The notes beneath the pieces are model-generated. The model saw only the letters and a list, made by a program, of their open reading frames with translations, was not told the DNA's origin and ran no database searches. Both the position numbers and the translations under genes were made by a program. Of a DNA stretch of 64,000 nt, positions 54,623 to 63,683 are shown in pieces. Origin of the DNA: CBDHDJ01 sp965261645 (lineage in GTDB: Bacteria; Pseudomonadota; Alphaproteobacteria; SHVV01); contig CBDHDJ010000003.1 in NCBI GenBank assembly GCA_965261645.1, forward strand, positions 1,240,001-1,304,000, in the 5' to 3' direction. Position 1 is the first letter of the stretch. The number at the start of each line of letters is the position of its first letter.

Positions 54623-55000
54623 TCACGGCGCCGCAGGCTCCGGCATAGCTGCCGTCCCCCCTTGGCGAAGCCGCTCCAAATCAATTGTTGAAGACGGGGC
54701 CAGCGCCTCTTTCGCCTTTTCATTCCTGTATGCGATGAAGCCCGACGCGCCCTTGCCTTTGGCGCGACGCAGTGTGTAGCCATGATTGCCGAGATTGAAC
54801 TTCGGGTCATTCTCAAAGCCTGCGAGAGCCTCGACGATCTTCACCGCCACGGGATCTGGCTTGCTCTTGGCCTGTGAGGCAGCCTGACGCTCCAGCCATT
54901 TTGCGAAGACCTCATCGGAGAGGTGGTCACCGACGGATTTTCGAAGCGCATTTAATTTTCTCACCAGACCTTTGGTGAGTCCGGTTTCGTCGATAGCCAT
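54623..55000 (-). CDS. Conserved small protein, copy 2
   Basis: 125 aa; paralogue of the 30483-30818 gene, with the same MAIDETGLTKGLVRKL start and LRRAKGKGASGFIAY block, but a longer tail (STIDLERLRQ ...). An IS630 element begins 8 bp upstream and replaces the sequence that carries the ribosome site in copy 1, so expression is doubtful. Function unknown. Confidence 0.68.
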   Translation of the reverse strand: MAIDETGLTKGLVRKLNALRKSVGDHLSDEVFAKWLERQAASQAKSKPDPVAVKIVEALAGFENDPKFNLGNHGYTLRRAKGKGASGFIAYRNEKAKEALAPSSTIDLERLRQGGTAAMPEPAAP

Positions 55001-55008
55001 TTCTTATA

Positions 55009-56080
55009 CCAATTCGCCATCCATAGATTATCAGCAATCCATGGGAAAGCGGTGATGGATTGGACAGTTTCCGTGTTTTCCTCGTAGTGGAGGCAGGCTT
55101 CGGAGATTTTGTTTTCGACGGCATCCATGGATTCGAAGACGATGTTGGTGAAGAACTTCTCGCCCATGTCGTCCCATATGTTTTCGACCGGGTTGAGTTG
55201 CGGAGAGTATGGCGGCAGGGTTCGGACCGTCATGGTGTCCGGGATGTTGAGGGCTCCTGGACTGTGACAGGGTGCGCCGTCGTAGATCATGAGGATGTAT
55301 TGGCCGTCATGCCGACGGGCCAGTTCGTCTAGGAACACCTTCATGGTGACGGCGGTCCTGACGGGCAGGATCAAGAAGTCGGCGGCGCCGTAGCGAGGAC
55401 TGACGGCGCCATAGGCACAGGTGTATTCCCGGATGATCTGTTTGCCGACCGTGGGCGCGTCCTTTTCGGCGACCAACATCGCTTGGGGTCGTTGATGCGT
55501 CCGAAGCGGGCTTCGTCCTGGAACATAACCCGTAGTGGCAGCTCCCTGGCGTCCGCCTCCGCCTTGGCTTCGGCTACGATGTCGCGGAAGTTTTTTTAAA
55601 GGAGGCGGCGGCATCCGGATCGGACTTCGGATGACGGGGGCGCGGCGTGATCTTCCGCCAGCCGTGACGGTGAAGCAGATCATAAACCGTCGACTTCGCT
55701 ACCTTGCGGCCAACCTTTTCCTCGAAAGCCGCCTGTATCCTGCCGACTTCCAAAATGCCGCCGTTTTCTCCGGCGTCACGAAAACCCTCAAGCCACGATG
55801 CTTCTTCCTCTTCCGTCAGGTAGGCGTGGTAACGCCCGCCCTTGCCCGACAGTTTGAGCGCCGCCTCGCCATCCCACAAAAAGGCGCTGTGCAGGTTCCG
55901 TACCGTGCCCACGTCAAAGCCCACCATGTCCGCGATCTGTTGCGGCGGAAGGCCATGCTCGGAGCGGAAATAGATGCATTGGGCGCGCTTCAGTTCGCTG
56001 ATATTCCGTGCTTCGCTCATCAGGGCGCACATGCGTTCGGAGGTGCCTTTCGGAAACGAACGACGATAACCAGACATCAC
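55009..56080 (-). pseudogene. IS630-family transposase, multiply frameshifted
   Basis: The first frame (56080-55574) has the HTH part: GLPPQQIADMVGFDVGTVRNL and VGRKVAKSTVYDLLHRHGWRK. At an A7 run (about 55593-55599), probably a programmed slippage site, the catalytic frame begins: MFQDEARFGRIND (first Asp). Near 55480 the reading has to change again to reach VREYTCAYGAVS-type sequence, MIYDGAPCH (second Asp) and LPPYSPQLNPVENIWDDM (Glu). The second shift has no slippery site and indicates decay. The frame overruns the IS end. Confidence 0.78.
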
Positions 56081-56143
56081 AATCTCCCCCTTGAAAACAG
56101 AGGGAGAAGCGTCTCATATATTCATTAATAGAAAGCTAGTTGG
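55009..56143 (-). mobile_element. IS630-family element B
   Basis: The ends CCAATTCG and AGTTGG are inverted and each is flanked by TA (55007-55008, 56144-56145). It is inserted immediately upstream of the 54623-55000 start codon. Confidence 0.75.
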
Positions 56144-56359
56144 TATTACACCTTTCATTTCCAGACGCCCGCAGCGCCAGCCAGGGATGATTATTGCGCG
56201 GTTGCCATCCGCCACGAGACGGGCATTTCGGTGATTTTGCAAGGTCGGGGCGGGTATCGGCAAGCCCGAAGCCTATCGCGACGGATCGACACCGCGGGCT
56301 GACGACTGTTCGTGGAACCGGCTGACAAAGCCGGCCGGCGGCATTGCCGGTGTCCGTAA
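56144..56359. other. Gene-free spacer
   Basis: About 216 bp between IS630 B and IS1182-like B. No coding or structural signal recognised. Confidence 0.4.
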
Positions 56360-57803
56360 CAGCCCGTTGATTAAGTGGCTTTTTCCGGCTCTCACTCCCA
56401 GATGAGGAATGCGGCGGCGAAAGCCGTCTGGCCGCTTTGCGAGCCCCCCCGTGCCACCAGCATGGCCCCGGTGGGCGTGAGCAGAACGAAAATACCGCCA
56501 TATCCGCCCGCCACGGCCTCCCGCGGGGTGCCGGCGCCGATGAGCTGGCGCATCAGTAACGATAGATTGTGGCCGGCGACGTGGAGCAGGTATCGCTTGT
56601 GCACATTCTCTCGCCCGCGCAGCCAGGTTCGTCGCATGCCGCCACGATCGAGGTTGTGGGCAAAGCAGCGCTCGACGATCTCGGCGCGCAGCTTGAAGGC
56701 CTCGCGGGCGACCCCGGACTTGAGCCGCGCACGGTTATTGGTGACCGCGCGCCGCGCCGCCTCATCACCGTGCCAGCGCGAAAAGCCGGTCTGCTTGGGC
56801 GCCGCGATCCTGGTCTTCCAGGGACTGTCGTTCAGAGCCCTCAAGACCGCCCGTGAGTGATAACCTTTGTCGGCGACGCATTCGGCCGGGTCCTCCGACG
56901 TCTGTGCCGCATCCACCGCCTCGAGGTTTGCCTAGGCCTTCGCCAGGGTCTTGGAAAGCGTCGTGGTGTCGCCCTCATCGGCCGGGTGCAGCTCGGCCGC
57001 CACCACCGCGCCGGTGTCCAGATCCACCGCGTGCTCGGGCTTGTAGGCCAGATGCGTCGTGCCGTCCTTCATCTTGGTGATCTTGGCCTCGGGGTCGCTC
57101 TTCGAAACCCAATCCGTGTTGGAAAGCTTCTTGCCCTTGCGCTTCCGGTCCAGACGCGCCAGGTCCTCGGCCGTGGGTGTCTCGACCCCGCTTTCCCGGG
57201 CCAGGCGCTCCAGCATCTCCCGGTAGCCTTCGCCGTTGTCGCGCCGCACGATGTTCCGCAGCGCCGCGTTGGCCTCCATGGTCGAGGCATCGACGCCGAT
57301 GCGCTCGCCCTTGATCAGCCCCGCCTCGGCGATCAGCACCAGAACCCAGTCGAAGACCGCCGCGTGGACTTCATGGGGCAGGCGCGTGCGGCTCCGTGAC
57401 AGCCAGGAATGGTCCGGTACCCGATCACGGCTCCCCAGTCGCAGGAACGCCCGCAGCGAAAGCGAGTCCGAGCAGCGCCACTCCAGACCGCGCTCACTGT
57501 CGATGCCCTCAAAGTAGCCCACCAGGTGCATCCGGAAATAGCGCCCGGGCGGCACCGAGGGCGCGCCCATCCGGGCCGCGTAATAAGGCCGGCAGCTCGC
57601 CTCGGCAAAGGCGTCGAAGCCGCCCTCGATCAGCACCGACTGCAAGCGGTCATAAAACACATGACCCGGAGAGCGCGGCATCTCCGGCCAGCTCACCATC
57701 AGGTCCCCCTGACCATCCTTCTGCCGTCCCATCGCCATCGGCAAATCCCCCTGCAAATCAGGGAACCAGAGAATCAGACGGCGCCGACTTAATCAACGGG
57801 CTG
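56360..57803 (-). mobile_element. IS1182-like element, copy B (1444 bp)
   Basis: Same ends and length as copy A (41452-42895). Flanked by a perfect 4-bp direct repeat GTAA (56356-56359 and 57804-57807). A handful of single-base differences separate the copies. Confidence 0.93.
56392..57756 (-). pseudogene. IS1182-like transposase with an amber codon
   Basis: Identical in layout to the intact copy at 41484-42848 (DASTMEAN, KGYHSRAV, FAHNLDRGG). Codon GAG (Glu, in KAEANLEA) of copy A is TAG here at 56934-56932, splitting the gene into 275 and 174-codon parts. It cannot make a full transposase unless the amber codon is suppressed. Confidence 0.92.
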
Positions 57804-58032
57804 GTAACTGCGATACCGGCGTCCCACTTCCGGTACTGCTCCATGGTTTCGATATCGTATCGGGGGACACCCGTGGCGAGGGACACCGCCGCGCATTGCC
57901 GCCAAACGCTCCGGCTTGGGCCCGATGCACACCGGAGAGTTTGAGTAAAGCAGGGAGAAGGGCGACGCGCCCGAGGCGAGAGAGTGAGTTTCCCGCCGGT
58001 GCCGTCTCAACCCCAACAACCGGAGGTCCCAA

Positions 58033-58224
58033 GTGTTCGATTTCATCCACACCTTGGACGATTCCCACAACACCCCTTTCAATTCCGACAGCACACACGA
58101 TGCCGAACCGGGCTACGCCGCACCTCCGCCCGACACCGGCGCGCTGCTGGCCGCGGTTGGAATGCCGGCCCACGCGATCCGGGAGGTTCTCGGCTCCCGG
58201 ACACATACCGGGGCGGACGGCTGA
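58033..58224 (+). CDS. Small backbone protein, unknown
   Basis: 63 aa starting GTG, preceded by GGAGGT at a good distance. MFDFIHTLDDSHNTPFN, a Pro/Ala linker, and ALLAAVGMPAHAIREVLGSR, which could be a short helix-turn-helix-like segment. Upstream of ssb. Function unknown. Confidence 0.55.
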   Translation: MFDFIHTLDDSHNTPFNSDSTHDAEPGYAAPPPDTGALLAAVGMPAHAIREVLGSRTHTGADG

Positions 58225-58329
58225 ATAGAGGAAGAGAAGGGCTTGGAGAGAGTGAAGGGGGAAGGGTCGAGAGAGGGCGGTTCCCGTTCACCAACCCGAT
58301 GTCATAACCCGGATCATAGGAGATTGATC

Positions 58330-58767
58330 ATGTTCGGACTGAATAACGCGCAGTTGATCGGACGCCTCGGCGCCGACGCCACCATCAGCCACCTCACCAA
58401 CGGCGGCCGCGTGGCCAACGTCTCGATCGCCACCGACGAAAGCTACCTCGACCGGAATTCGGGCGACAAGGTGGACCGCACCGAGTGGCACCGCATCGTC
58501 ACCTTCCAGGACGGCCTGGTGGAGATGATGGAGAAGCACTCGAAGAAGGGCCGCCTGGTCTACGTCTCGGGCAAGCTGCAGACCCGCAAGTGGCGCAAGG
58601 ACGGCGAGGACAGCGACCGTTTCTCGACCGAGATCCTGCTGGTCCACGGCGGCAGAGTCCAATTCTTGGACAAGCCGAACGGCAACGGCGCGCCGGCGAT
58701 GAACGGCAAGACAGTGCCTTCCGCCGAAACCGCCGCGACGGTGGATGACAGCGAAATTCCGTTCTAA
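58330..58767 (+). CDS. ssb: Single-stranded DNA-binding protein
   Basis: 145 aa OB-fold protein: NNAQLIGRLGADATI, ATDESYLDRNSGDKVDRTEWHRIV, GRLVYVSGKLQTRKW, and the acidic C-terminal tip DDSEIPF, which recruits partner proteins. Plasmid-type SSB within the backbone. GGAG lies 10 bases before the ATG. Followed by a strong terminator. Intact. Confidence 0.95.
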   Translation: MFGLNNAQLIGRLGADATISHLTNGGRVANVSIATDESYLDRNSGDKVDRTEWHRIVTFQDGLVEMMEKHSKKGRLVYVSGKLQTRKWRKDGEDSDRFSTEILLVHGGRVQFLDKPNGNGAPAMNGKTVPSAETAATVDDSEIPF

Positions 58768-58795
58768 GCGGGCTTCCTCCCTCCCGCATAACTCA

Positions 58796-58840
58796 GGGCC
58801 AGTCCCCGCCAAGTTGGCATGGGGCTGGCCCTTCCTTTTT
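58796..58840 (+). terminator. Rho-independent terminator after ssb
   Basis: GGGCCAGTCCCC pairs with GGGGCTGGCCC around a loop that itself contains GCCAA/TTGGC, followed by TTCCTTTTT. Confidence 0.9.
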
Positions 58841-59031
58841 GCCGGCGCATTCGAGCCCGCCTCAACAGAGTTCCAAAAGCGTGCACGCGGAGCGGCCGCG
58901 CTACGCGCTCCGCTCCCGCGGCCCTCACCGGAAAGAGTTCGAGCGGGGCTGAAGGGGGCGTCCCGCAACAGGTAGGAGAGGTTCCCCATGCACCCGTTTC
59001 GCGCCATCGGACCCCTAAGGGATCGCGCCCC

Positions 59032-60069
59032 ATGAACGCCACTAAAATTGCCGCCGCGTTAAGCACACGGGCCAAAGACGTCTGCCGCCGCTACCTTCCC
59101 CGCGGACGCAAGCAGGGCAGATACTGGATCATCGGCGACACAAGCGGCGCCAAGGGGCGCTCGCTCTTCGTGCGCCTGGCGCCTCCAAGCATACCCGGAA
59201 AATGGACCGACGCCGCAACCACCGAGCATGGCGATCTGCTCGATCTCATCCGTCTGCACACCGGCGGAGCATCGCTGCGGCAGGCCATGGAGGAAGCCCT
59301 CGCGTTCCTCGCCCTGCCACCGTCCACTCCCGACAATGGCGGCAATCACGCCGGCGGCTATGACCGTGAAGAAGCAGCGCGCCGCCTATGGCGGCGTTGC
59401 CGGCCCATCGATGGCACCCATGCGGAAGCCTATCTGCACGCCCGCGCCATCGGCCATTGTCGCTTCCCGGCCCTGCGGTTTCATCCGGATCTCATCCATC
59501 GTCCAGATGACGGCATCCACCGCCTCCCCGCACTTGTCGCCGCCGTCACCGGCGATGATGGCGCCATCGAGGGCGTACAACGCACCTGGCTCGATCCCAA
59601 GCTACCCGAGAAAGCCAACCTCGCCCGCCCTCGCAAAGCGCTTGGCCGCGTCTACGGCCGGGCCGTGCGCTTCGGCGGGTCCGCCTCCGGCGCGATCCTA
59701 CTTGCCGGCGAGGGCATCGAAACCGTTCTATCGCTGGTCACCGCCGTTCCCGGCATTCATGCCGCAGCGGCTCTATCGGCAGGAAGCCTGGGCGCCTTCC
59801 AACCGCCCTAAGACCTCGCCCTGTTGGTCATCGCCCGCGATAAAGACATGGAAGGCGGGGACGCCGCAAACCGTCTTCAGCGCCGTTGCGTGGAACGCAG
59901 CATTCCCTCAATCGTGATCGTTCCCGAACACTCCGATTTTAATGACGATCTCATTGCCTTCGGAGAAGAAACCCTCGCGGCTCGAATCGCGCCCCTTATT
60001 GCAAGCACCGAGTCCGGGGAAACGGTGGAAGAGAGGCGTGGGAGTGGGAGAATAATTAGCCCGTCATGA
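59032..60069 (+). pseudogene. Toprim-domain (primase-like, DUF7146-type) protein with an ochre codon
   Basis: N-terminal part with CCRRYLPRGRKQGRYWIIGD-like sequence and GKWTDAATTEHGDLLDLI, a pattern shared with plasmid primase-like proteins. The toprim domain follows: LLAGEGIETVLSL (Glu) and VIARDKDMEGG (DxD). TAA at 59809-59811 lies between these two motifs; the same frame continues after it to 60069 (345 codons in total). Truncation removes the metal-binding DxD, so it should be inactive unless read through. Likely role: primer synthesis or DNA processing for the element. Confidence 0.83.
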
Positions 60070-60213
60070 TGGCTCATTGTCCCACACGTTCTCACTGCGC
60101 CAACCCCTTCGGGGTCCTCCACTCCGCTTACGCTCCGTTACGGCGATAGCGCGCAATGCCACGCCGCTACGCGGCTAGCGCCGGAGGATAGCAACATAGC
60201 AATGGAGAGAATC

Positions 60214-61095
60214 ATGCAGAACTTCATCAGAACCGAAACGTCATCTCCGACCGCAATGGCTTGCGAACAGGCTGCCCTGTTCGGCGCGACCCCTGGTCCC
60301 GACGAGTTCGACAACCGGGATATCTGGAACGAGGACGAAGCACTTTCCGGAATCGAGGAAGCGATCCACATCCTGGCCGGTGTGGTCGCACCGGACGGCA
60401 CGCAGCTCTCCGACGAACGCGAGAGCCTCCTCTGGGGCTTCGTCAATGCACTGCACGCCCAGGTCCAGCGCCTCGACCGCGGCATCGACAAGATCGCGCC
60501 CGAAATGAAAGACCTCCAGCGCGAGCAGGACGGCTCCGAGATCAAGTCCTGCGAACTCGAACGCCTCACCGATCGGGTCCAGAACCTCGGTAATCGCCGC
60601 GATGCCTTCGAGGCCATGCGCGACCTCGCCGCAGAGGGATACCGCACCGAGACCGGCGATACCTGGCGTCCGCGCAACGGGTCGCACAGCAGCCAGACCG
60701 GCAAACTAACTTCCGCCGCCATCGACGCCCGCGACTACCTCCGCGCCCGCAAGGACCGTGAGACCTCTGCACATCTGCCCGAGGGCACCCTGGTCGCCTT
60801 CACCGGCGGCAAGGACTTTGACGACGTCACCGCCATCTGGCACTCCCTGGACAGCATCAAGCTCAAGTACGACGATATGGTCCTGCTACACGGCGGTGGA
60901 CCCGGTGCGGAGAAAATCGCGGCAAGCTGGGCCGAGAAGAACGGCGTTCACCAGGTCGTCTGCAAGCCGAACTGGGATCGAGACGGCAAGGCCGCTCCGT
61001 TCCGGCGTAACGACGTCCTGCTGAACTTCCTGCCGAAGGGGCTCCTCGCCTTTCCCGGATCGGGCATCACCAACAATATGATCGACATATTTTAA
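60214..61095 (+). CDS. DUF2493 (SLOG superfamily) protein, C-terminus cut short
   Basis: About 293 aa. N-terminal helical part (IEEAIHILAGVVAPDG, WGFVNALHAQVQRLD), then the SLOG/YspA-like nucleotide-binding domain LVAFTGGKDFDD, LLHGGGPGAEKIAASWAEK and LLAFPGSGITNNMI. The protein ends three residues later at IDIF, whereas relatives continue roughly 15 residues. The end coincides with an abrupt AT-rich junction at 61096. Start at 60214 preferred over 60202, since GGAGAGA lies just before it. Confidence 0.82.
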   Translation: MQNFIRTETSSPTAMACEQAALFGATPGPDEFDNRDIWNEDEALSGIEEAIHILAGVVAPDGTQLSDERESLLWGFVNALHAQVQRLDRGIDKIAPEMKDLQREQDGSEIKSCELERLTDRVQNLGNRRDAFEAMRDLAAEGYRTETGDTWRPRNGSHSSQTGKLTSAAIDARDYLRARKDRETSAHLPEGTLVAFTGGKDFDDVTAIWHSLDSIKLKYDDMVLLHGGGPGAEKIAASWAEKNGVHQVVCKPNWDRDGKAAPFRRNDVLLNFLPKGLLAFPGSGITNNMIDIF

Positions 61096-61234
61096 AATCT
61101 AAGTTTCGATGAAATATATGCGTAAGAACAATTAGTTACAGAGATATGAATTTCCACGTTTGTTGTTCAATAATTGTGTCAACCCCCAGTCAACACACGG
61201 ATGAACCCGTCGACATGGCGCCAACGGCGTAAAG
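61096..61234. other. AT-rich junction segment
   Basis: About 140 bp markedly richer in A/T than anything else in the window, no ORF. It marks the right-hand edge of the plasmid-like backbone. Confidence 0.6.
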
Positions 61235-61410
61235 CCGGGGCTTACATACTTAGCTTGACGGGCAGGTTCGCCGGCTGCCGTGGCCCCCGTCTTAGTTGCA
61301 ATGCGGTCGCCGAAGCGTGGTTTTTCCGGTCATGGGCCGTTGTGTTACGTTCGTACCGACTGACGCGAGCGCGGGATTGCCGCCTGTCAAGTTAAGTATG
61401 TAAGCCCCGG
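61235..61410. repeat. 176-bp element with near-perfect 29-bp inverted repeats
   Basis: CCGGGGCTTACATACTTA at 61235 is repeated inverted at the other end (ending 61410). The full 29-bp arms differ at two or three positions. The interior has no coding signal. It is MITE-like or an IS end pair; no clear target duplication is seen. Confidence 0.7.
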
Positions 61411-61413
61411 ATA

Positions 61414-61855
61414 TTGGGCCACAGCGAGGCCCGTGCCCGGTCGCTGTCCGACGAGGTTTTCTGGCTGCGCCATGCCCTGGAGGTGTCCAAGGCCGGGAAG
61501 GAGAAGTTGAAGGCCCGGCTCGTCAAGCTCCGGGCGGCCGGGGCGACGCTGTTGAAGCTTCCGTGCGACGAGGCCGCTCAACTGCGCGCGGCGTTGAGGC
61601 GATCTCGGCGCCAGAAGACGACGTTCAACACGCTGCGCAAGGAGAATGCCCGGCTGCACAGGACCGTGCGGAAATTGGAGACCCGGAAAGCGGCGCTGGA
61701 GGTTCAGCCTGCCAAACTTCGCGCGATCAGGAAGGCACTCGAGTCCGAGCTTGCCGGGCTTCGAGCGGTCGGGAAGACGTTGTCGAAGTCGCTGTCCGTT
61801 GCAGACGCCGATCTCCGCAGGGTCCTGCGAAGGTCGCGGCGCCGGAAGGCCCCTC
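61414..61855 (+). pseudogene. Coiled-coil fragment related to the IS66-like transposase N-terminus
   Basis: Highly charged heptad sequence (RARSLSDEVFWLRHALEVSK, NTLRKENARLHRTVRKLE, LRRVLRRSRRRK). It echoes the coiled coil of the transposase at 18293 (for example ARGLSDEVELLRAEL and RLRKALERSQ). It has only a TTG start and is fused in frame to an IstA fragment. Remnant joined by recombination. Confidence 0.6.
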
Positions 61856-62234
61856 ACCAGGCAATCATCGACGCCCGTCTTGAGGCGTTCCCGAAGCTGT
61901 CGTCGAAGCGCCTTTTCGATGAGGTCCGCGCTGCGGGCTACCCGGGCTGCTACTCTCGCGTGAACGACTACGTGCGGGCGACGCGACCGCGCGAACCGGT
62001 TGTATCGCTGGTCCGGTTCGAGACGCCGGCGGGGCATCAGGGCCAGGTGGACTTCGGTACGTTCACGCTGCCCTGGGGCCGGCGCCATGCCCTGGTGATC
62101 GTCCTCGGCTACTCCCGGCTGCTGTGGCTGCACTTCTATACTCGGCAGACCATGCCGGTCCTGATGGAAGGTCTGGAGAGCGCCTTCGACCGGTTCAGCG
62201 GGGTTCCGGAGGAGCTGCTGTTCGACCAGATGCG
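61856..62234 (+). pseudogene. IS21-family IstA transposase, central part before IS1111
   Basis: It begins within the IstA N-terminal region (IIDARLEAFPKLSSKRLFDEVRAAGYPGCYSRVNDYV) and has GHQGQVDFGTFTLP (first catalytic Asp), FYTRQTMPVLMEGLESAF and GVPEELLFDQMR. At that point IS1111 interrupts; the frame resumes at 63684. A different IS21 lineage from that at 103-2683. Confidence 0.88.
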
Positions 62235-62320
62235 ATGGAGTGGACGCCCCCATCTGACGGCGTCATAAGCACCAGGAAGGAACGCACGTGGGGTGCGTTC
62301 GATCAACGAAGGAGGCGTCC

Positions 62321-63352
62321 GTGGACCGGATTACCATCATTGGCATCGATATATCAAAGAGGAGTTTCCAACTCCATGGGGCAACGGCGGAAGGCAAGCC
62401 GGTGTTCGGCAAAAAGCTTTCGCGAGAAAAGTTCCTCGTATTCCTCTCCGAAGCGCCGCCGTGCCTGGTTGTGATGGAGGCCTGCGGCGGCGCGCATTAC
62501 TGGGGTCGACAGATCATCGCTCTTGGCCACACGTGCAAGCTGATCCCGCCGATCTATGTCAAGCCATTCCTGAAACGGCAGAAGAATGACAGTAACGACG
62601 CGGCCGCGATCGTCGAGGCGGCACAGCACCCCACCATGCGGTTCGTGGCAGTGAAGTCGGAAGAAGCGCAGGCGGATGCAATGCTGTTCCGCACCCGCGC
62701 ACTGCTTGTCCGCCAACGCACGCAGACGATCAATTCACTTCGGGGCCAGCTTGCGGAATTCGGCGTGATCGCGGCCCAGGGTGTGGCGGGCGTCGCGGTG
62801 ATGCGGCTTGAGTTGGCAGAAGTGTAAGGGTCGCTTCCCGAACAGGTCGTGTCGATGGCCAAACTGCTGTTCGAGCAGGTTGCCGCTCTCAGTGAGCAGA
62901 TCGCCGGCCTTGAGAAGGAGATCCGTTCCCGGACCCGGGGGCGCGCGGACATGAAGCGGCTGATGACGACCCCCGGCATCGGCCCGATCTGTGCGATGGC
63001 GCTGCATGCCTTTGCGCCGCCGATGGAGAGCTTCGGCTGCGGGCGCGACTTTACGGCCTGGATCGGGCTGACACCGCGGCAGCACTCGACGGCCGGCAAG
63101 CAGCGGCTCGGCCGGATCACCAAGATGGGGCAGCGCGATCTCCGCCAGTTGCTCGTCCTGGGCGCAACGTCGGTGCTCCGGCATATGCGCAAGCGCGAGG
63201 AGCTGGATGATCCCTGGCTGCGGAGGATGATCGCGGAAAAGCCGCCGAAGCTGGTCGCCGTCGCACTGGCGAACAAGATGGCGCGCATCATCTGGGCGCT
63301 GTCGGTCAGGAAGGATATCTACCGGGCGCCCGGCGCCAATGTTGTGGAATAA
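62321..63352 (+). pseudogene. IS1111-type transposase with an ochre codon
   Basis: GTG start after AAGGAGG. The DEDD domain is IIGIDISKRSFQLHG, VVMEACGGAHYWG, KRQKNDSNDAAAIVEA. The C-terminal domain is MTTPGIGPICAMAL, CGRDFTAWIGLTPRQHSTAGKQRLG (Ser region). TAA at 62825-62827 lies in the linker between them; the frame is open on both sides. The stop leaves the catalytic halves on separate polypeptides. Confidence 0.88.
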
Positions 63353-63668
63353 CTGCCTGGAAGAGGAAGGGTCTGTTTGGAATTGGAACACCGGGCTTCG
63401 CGGACACGCTCTTGAGGGCGTGAGGCGCGGATGACCCCGGTTGGTGCGGTTGGGACGAAAGACAACATAGGGGCAAAAGGTCAGAGAGACGGGGTCGGAA
63501 AAACCAGCACGGCGCGCAGGGCTGTCAAGCATACCGCTGAAGCGATTTGGATCCGATCCACGAACACCATAAGGGCCCGCGGCGCATGCATGCCGCACTT
63601 GAGAGGCCGGACATACGACAGTACCTGACCGCATGTCACGAGTTGTTCAAATTCCTGCTTGCACTGCA
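63353..63668 (+). ncRNA. Candidate IS1111 seekRNA/bridge RNA region
   Basis: 316 bp of non-coding DNA between the transposase stop and the right subterminal repeat. In IS1111 elements the guide RNA comes from this 3' end. Its limits and fold were not computed; the call is positional. Confidence 0.4.
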
Positions 63669-63683
63669 GGGGGCGTCCACATA

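Larger units (their letters stand above)
62235..63683 (+). mobile_element. IS1111-type (IS110 family) element inserted in istA
   Basis: Subterminal inverted repeats TGGACGCCCCC (62241-62251) and its complement (63669-63679) mark the IS1111 subgroup. The istA frame is restored on excision (GAC CAG ATG CG | C GCC GTG). No target duplication beyond 2 bp. Confidence 0.85.

Noticed and set aside
7284..62827. Stop-codon reassignment as the explanation for internal TAA/TAG
   Set aside because: Intact genes such as ssb end with TAA right after their conserved C-terminus, and mobile or decaying genes carry most of the internal stops; kept as a testable alternative only.
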